A stretch of DNA of 64,000 bases, taken from NCBI RefSeq assembly GCF_006438915.1, contig NZ_RCZE01000016.1:1-64000 (forward strand). The letters run 5' to 3'. The DNA is from Pseudomonas arsenicoxydans. Its GTDB lineage: Bacteria > Pseudomonadota > Gammaproteobacteria > Pseudomonadales > Pseudomonadaceae. The notes below the pieces were generated by a model. The model saw only the letters and a program-made list of their open reading frames with translations. It had not been told where the DNA came from and did not search any database. How positions within the stretch are numbered: position 1 is the stretch's first letter; each line of letters opens with the position of its first letter. Both the position numbers and the translations under genes were made by a program. Shown in pieces: positions 60,672-64,000 of this stretch.

Positions 60672-61439
60672 TCAGCCGAAGCGGTAGATATCCATCCCCA
60701 GCGCGCCCATTGTGAACCCCTGATGCGCAATGCTGAATTCACCCCCAGCCCCGCGAGCAAAGTACAAAGGCAACAGATGCTCATCACTAGGGTGATTGCG
60801 CACGGCATTGGGCGCCTGCTGACGATAATCGTGCAGCGTCGCTTCATCGTCGGCCGCGAGTTTCTCGATCATCCAGTCGCGGAAGGATTTGGCCCACGGC
60901 TCCACGCTTTCCGGGCCCGCATGCCAATCCAGTTCACGCAGGTTGTGCGTGATGCTGCCAGAGCCAATCAATAGCACGCCGTGCGCACGCAGGCTGGCCA
61001 AGGCATGTCCGACGCGGGTTTGCAGCGCAGGGCCGCCATGCGTGGGCAGCGAGACTTGCACAATGGGAATATCGGCTTGCGGATACATCAACGTCAAAGG
61101 CACCCAGACACCGTGGTCGAACGGCCGCTTGGCATCGATGCGTGCAGGCAGATCGGCGGCTTTCAATAACTCGACCACCTCCGCCGCCAATTGGGGATTG
61201 CCGGGCGCCGGGTACTGAACGTCGAACAACGCCTGCGGAAAGCCGCCGAAGTCGTGCCAGGTTTCCGGCTGGGGATTGCCGCTGACCAGTAGTTCATTGC
61301 TTTCCCAATGCGCCGATACAATCACGATGGCTTTGGGTTTCGGTAGTTCGGCGGCCAATCGAGCGAGAGCCGGCCCACTGGCCCCCGGTTCCAGTGCCAA
61401 CATGGGCGAACCATGGGATATGTACAGGCTGGGGAACAT
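60672..61439 (-). CDS. DODA-type extradiol aromatic ring-opening dioxygenase (YgiD-like)
   Basis: A 255-residue LigB-superfamily protein: ISHGSPMLAL near the N-terminus, VIVSAHWESNE (metal His), DHGVWVPLTLMYP and GSGSITHNL. It has the conserved iron or zinc-binding histidines of the DODA group. The true substrate is unknown; E. coli YgiD acts on DOPA. No ribosome site stands out. Confidence 0.9.
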   Translation of the reverse strand: MFPSLYISHGSPMLALEPGASGPALARLAAELPKPKAIVIVSAHWESNELLVSGNPQPETWHDFGGFPQALFDVQYPAPGNPQLAAEVVELLKAADLPARIDAKRPFDHGVWVPLTLMYPQADIPIVQVSLPTHGGPALQTRVGHALASLRAHGVLLIGSGSITHNLRELDWHAGPESVEPWAKSFRDWMIEKLAADDEATLHDYRQQAPNAVRNHPSDEHLLPLYFARGAGGEFSIAHQGFTMGALGMDIYRFG

Positions 61440-61542
61440 GAAAGAGCTCCTGAGGGGTAAGATGGCGTCATCTTCAGTCAGATCATTGATCTAAATCTAA
61501 TATAAGTTTTAGCGTCTTTTGATCGAATTTTCGGGATTAATT

Positions 61543-62199
61543 ATGCAGCCGGAGTTTTGGCACAAGCGGTGGACGACGAATCAGATCGGCTTTCACCTGC
61601 CGGAAGTGAATCCTTATCTGCAACGGTACTGGCCGCAGCTGGGCCTGGAAGAGGGCTCGCGCGTACTGGTGCCGCTCTGTGGGAAAAGCCTGGATCTGCT
61701 GTGGCTTGGCAAATGCGGTCACGAGGTGTTGGGCGTCGAATTGTCGGAGAAAGCGGTGGAAGACTTTTTCCATGAACATCAATTCGACCCGGACGTCAGC
61801 GACCAGGGGCCTTTCACGGTTTATCGCGCGGGTTCGATCGAGATCTGGTGCGGCGATTTCTTCGCGTTGACCGCCGGCGATGTGGCTGATTGCAGCGCGC
61901 TGTACGATCGCGCCGCGCTGATCGCCTTGCCACCGAAGATGCGTGAGCAATACGCCGAGCACCTGAAGCGGATTCTGCCGAAGGATTCGCTGGGGCTGCT
62001 GATCACCCTGGATTACGACCAAGCGCAAATGGACGGCCCGCCGTTTGCTGTGCTGGATGATGAGGTGCAGCGGTTGTTTGGTGGATCGTGGGCGCTGAAG
62101 ATTCTGGAGGATCAGGATGTTCTGAGTTCGAGCGGTAAATTCCTGGAGGCGGGCGTTACCCGGCTTGAAGAGCGGGTGTATCGGGTTTCCAGCCGGTAA
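61543..62199 (+). CDS. tpm: Thiopurine S-methyltransferase
   Basis: A 218-residue SAM-dependent methyltransferase starting MQPEFWHKRWTTNQIGFHL, the usual start of Pseudomonas Tpm, which also methylates selenium and tellurium compounds. VLVPLCGKSLDLLWLG is the SAM loop and YDRAALIALP follows. The TTG at 61519 is an alternative but ATG 61543 gives the standard length. It is followed by a terminator and then convergent htpX. Confidence 0.92.
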   Translation: MQPEFWHKRWTTNQIGFHLPEVNPYLQRYWPQLGLEEGSRVLVPLCGKSLDLLWLGKCGHEVLGVELSEKAVEDFFHEHQFDPDVSDQGPFTVYRAGSIEIWCGDFFALTAGDVADCSALYDRAALIALPPKMREQYAEHLKRILPKDSLGLLITLDYDQAQMDGPPFAVLDDEVQRLFGGSWALKILEDQDVLSSSGKFLEAGVTRLEERVYRVSSR

Positions 62200-62217
62200 G
62201 GTGTGTTGAGTTTGCCG

Positions 62218-62243
62218 GCCCCTTCGACTTGCTCGCGAAGGGG
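62218..62243. repeat. Short REP half or hairpin
   Basis: CCCCTTCGACTTGCTCGCGAAGGGG is a stem-loop related to REP with its central part deleted. Confidence 0.6.
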
Positions 62244-62274
62244 CACTAAAGCGCACTGCATCAACCAAGCAAAT

Positions 62275-62310
62275 AAAAAAAGGCCCGCATCACTGCGGGC
62301 CTTCTTTTTT
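62275..62310. terminator. Bidirectional terminator between tpm and htpX
   Basis: AAAAAAGGCCCGC-ATCACT-GCGGGCCTTCTTTTTT; both flanks have A/T tracts, serving both convergent genes. Confidence 0.92.
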
Positions 62311-62323
62311 GGGTGCTGAACAA

Positions 62324-63214
62324 TCAGCGCTGAAGTCGATGCAGCGCGTTGATACGTTCTTCCAGCGGCGGGTGGCTCATGAACATCCGGGCGAACCCTT
62401 GCTTGATGCCACCGTTGATGCCAAAGGCGTTCAGGGTGTCCGGCATGTGCACCGGCAGGCCTTGTTCGGCGCGCAGGCGCTGCAGGGCGCCGATCATCGC
62501 GGCAGTACCGGCCAGGCGTGCACCGGCTTCGTCGGCACGGAATTCACGCTTGCGCGAGAACCACATGACGATGGAGCTGGCCAGAATGCCCAGCACCAGT
62601 TCGGCGAAGATGGTTGCCACGTAGTAGGCAATCCCCTGGCCTTCTTCATTCTTGAAGATCACCTTGTCGACAAAGTTGCCGATGATCCGTGCGAAGAACA
62701 TCACGAAGGTGTTCACCACGCCCTGAATCAGCGCCAGGGTGACCATGTCGCCATTGGCCACGTGGCCAATTTCGTGGGCCAGCACAGCTTTTACTTCATC
62801 AGGCGAGAAACGCTCAAGCAGACCCTGACTGACCGCGACCAGTGCGTCGTTCTTGTTCCAGCCCGTGGCGAACGCGTTCGCCTCGTAGGCTGGGAAAATC
62901 CCGACTTCAGGCATCTTGATCCCGGCTTCCCGGGACAATTGCTCGACGGTTTGCAGCAGCCATTGCTCGTGACGGGTGCGTGGCTGGGTGATGATCTGGG
63001 TGCTGGTGCTCATCTTCGCCATCCACTTGGAGATGAACAGCGAGAACAGCGAACCGGCAAAACCAAAGACCGCACAGAAAATCAGCAGCTGATTGAGGTT
63101 CAGATCAACCCCGTTGGCCGCCATGAACCCGTTGAAGCCGAAAAGGCTCAGGGTGATGCTGGCAATCAGCACGACCGCCAGGTTAGTGGCCAAAAACAGC
63201 AGGATGCGCATCAT
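62324..63214 (-). CDS. htpX: Membrane metalloprotease HtpX
   Basis: A 296-residue M48 zinc protease: helices at about 5-25 and 33-55, the metal site VLAHEIGHVANGD (about 137-150), and FRADEAGARLAGT with the third ligand. It degrades misfolded inner-membrane proteins and is heat-inducible. A candidate sigma-32/sigma-70 promoter sits about 40 bp upstream of the start. Confidence 0.96.
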   Translation of the reverse strand: MMRILLFLATNLAVVLIASITLSLFGFNGFMAANGVDLNLNQLLIFCAVFGFAGSLFSLFISKWMAKMSTSTQIITQPRTRHEQWLLQTVEQLSREAGIKMPEVGIFPAYEANAFATGWNKNDALVAVSQGLLERFSPDEVKAVLAHEIGHVANGDMVTLALIQGVVNTFVMFFARIIGNFVDKVIFKNEEGQGIAYYVATIFAELVLGILASSIVMWFSRKREFRADEAGARLAGTAAMIGALQRLRAEQGLPVHMPDTLNAFGINGGIKQGFARMFMSHPPLEERINALHRLQR

Positions 63215-63531
63215 GGTTGTAGAAATCTCCTCGTGCTAAAGATGTAGCGTACTGCGGGGTATATAAGGTGCTGCACCGGGCTATTCAACCGAGTGACTAT
63301 TTCAAACTGTGTCCTACGGCAACAGTCTAGCCGCTTGCAGCCCTTTTCCGACGCGGGCATGGTAAATGTTTGACAGGCGAAGCGCGGCGCGGGCCCCGTA
63401 GTTGTTAGACGCGAGCCCCCAACCAGTGACCAGGTATGACTTGAAGCCAGGATGTGCGGCAGGACGCAGAGATGTGTTGCTGAATTAATCACCGCGCGAC
63501 TTTCGTAAAAAGTCGCACGGTGACCGACCCT
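63215..63531. other. Intergenic region between htpX and the aminotransferase gene
   Basis: 317 bp without a gene. It holds the htpX promoter (63260-63290) and, near the aminotransferase stop, a stem (ACCGCGCGACTTT at 63491-63503 with AAAGTCGCACGGT at 63509-63521) that lacks a good T tract. Confidence 0.6.
63260..63290 (-). promoter_or_regulatory. Candidate overlapping sigma-70 and sigma-32 promoter of htpX
   Basis: On the minus strand GGTTGAAT, then TATATA at 17-bp spacing from TTGAAT (sigma-70), and CCTTATATA at 15-bp spacing from TTGAA, close to the sigma-32 CCCCATTTA box. The start would lie about 40 bases before the htpX ATG. Confidence 0.6.
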
Positions 63532-64000
63532 TTACTGGCGATAGGACTTGAGGAAGCTACCGATCCGCCCGATGGCCATCTCCAGGTCATCCACGCGCGG
63601 CAGGGTCACCACGCGGAAGTGATCCGGCCAAGGCCAGTTGAAGGCAGTGCCCTGAACCACCAGCAGCTTCTCGGAGAGCAGCAGGTCGAGCACGAACTTC
63701 TCGTCGTTGTGGATCGGGCAGACTTTCGGGTCGATCCGCGGGAATGCATACAGCGCGCCCATCGGCTTGACGCAGGTGACGCCCGGAATGTCGTTGAGCA
63801 GTTCCCAGGTGCGATTGCGCTGTTCCAGCAAGCGGCCCTGCGGCAGCACCAGGTCATTGATGCTCTGATAGCCGCCCAGTGCGGTCTGGATCGCGTGCTG
63901 GCTCGGCACGTTGGCACACAGGCGCATGTTGGCCAGCATGTCGATGCCTTCGATGTAGCTCTGCGCGTGATGTTTCGGGCCGGAGATGGCAATCCAGCCG
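63532..64000 (-). CDS. alaA: PLP-dependent aminotransferase, AlaA-like (3' part)
   Basis: The window edge cuts the gene; only the last 156 residues are visible. They begin GWIAISGPKHH and continue with MLANMRLCANVPSQHAIQTALGGY, GVTCVKPMGALYAFPRID and the C-terminal arginine region FNWPWPDHFRVVTLP. This matches the AlaA/AspC group that converts pyruvate and glutamate to alanine. The pyridoxal-phosphate lysine lies beyond the edge. The tpm-htpX-alaA order is the same as in P. aeruginosa. Confidence 0.85.
   Translation of the reverse strand, partial: GWIAISGPKHHAQSYIEGIDMLANMRLCANVPSQHAIQTALGGYQSINDLVLPQGRLLEQRNRTWELLNDIPGVTCVKPMGALYAFPRIDPKVCPIHNDEKFVLDLLLSEKLLVVQGTAFNWPWPDHFRVVTLPRVDDLEMAIGRIGSFLKSYRQ

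Overview
The window looks like chromosome of a Pseudomonas of the fluorescens group. The evidence is high GC3 codon use, a five-gene kdpFABC-kdpDE locus, oprI, an earP-efp pair with Arg32 in EF-P, ohr/ohrR, the tpm-htpX-alaA order, and many copies of the typical Pseudomonas REP palindrome (GTGGGAGCGGGCTTGCTCGC). Most of it is ordinary core genome. I see no rRNA, tRNA or CRISPR array.

Region 1 (1-8200) is an accessory island. Its left edge holds two nested IS66-family ends. Next comes a five-gene operon on the minus strand: a sugar aminotransferase, a GtrB-like polyprenyl-phosphate glycosyltransferase, a fused acetyltransferase/3,4-ketoisomerase, a GtrA-like flippase, and a very AT-rich 720-residue GtrII-like membrane glycosyltransferase. 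Together these could make a dTDP-3-acetamido-3,6-dideoxyhexose, load it on undecaprenyl phosphate, flip it and attach it to O-antigen. The right side has a decayed IS66 transposase and a decayed wbpM, so this is a remodelled O-antigen locus.

Region 2 (8200-15000) has a comEA-like gene, an SDR + fabF pair facing a TetR gene, then a GntR regulator with a DUF1989 gene and, on the opposite strand, an ethanolamine permease preceded by a strong sigma-54 type site. Region 3 (15000-23400) is kdpFABC-kdpDE, split by two REP elements. Region 4 (23400-41000) holds housekeeping and envelope genes: patatin, CHAD protein, thioesterase, MCP, tatD, lytic transglycosylase, DoxX, greB, a YbbAP-type ABC exporter divergent from tesA, an L,D-transpeptidase, oprI and a class I DAHP synthase.

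Region 5 (41000-50800) holds PilZ, a thioredoxin-like gene, a PanE-like reductase, 5'-nucleotidase, USP, cysB, a GreA/B-like gene, earP, efp, an esterase, ohr and ohrR. Region 6 (50800-64000) holds two LysR genes with a TSUP permease, a DUF1127 gene, a YcaQ-type glycosylase, class II DAHP synthase, a spermidine-synthase-like gene, an enoyl-CoA hydratase, a DEAD-box helicase with a long leader, a DODA dioxygenase, tpm, htpX and the 3' end of an alaA-type aminotransferase.

The most interesting part is the serotype-conversion-like island between IS66 remnants and a dead wbpM. Other sites worth checking are a GntR palindrome, a sigma-54 site, a KdpE-like dyad, paired OhrR-type repeats, an overlapping sigma-32/sigma-70 promoter for htpX, and a recurrent variant REP sequence.
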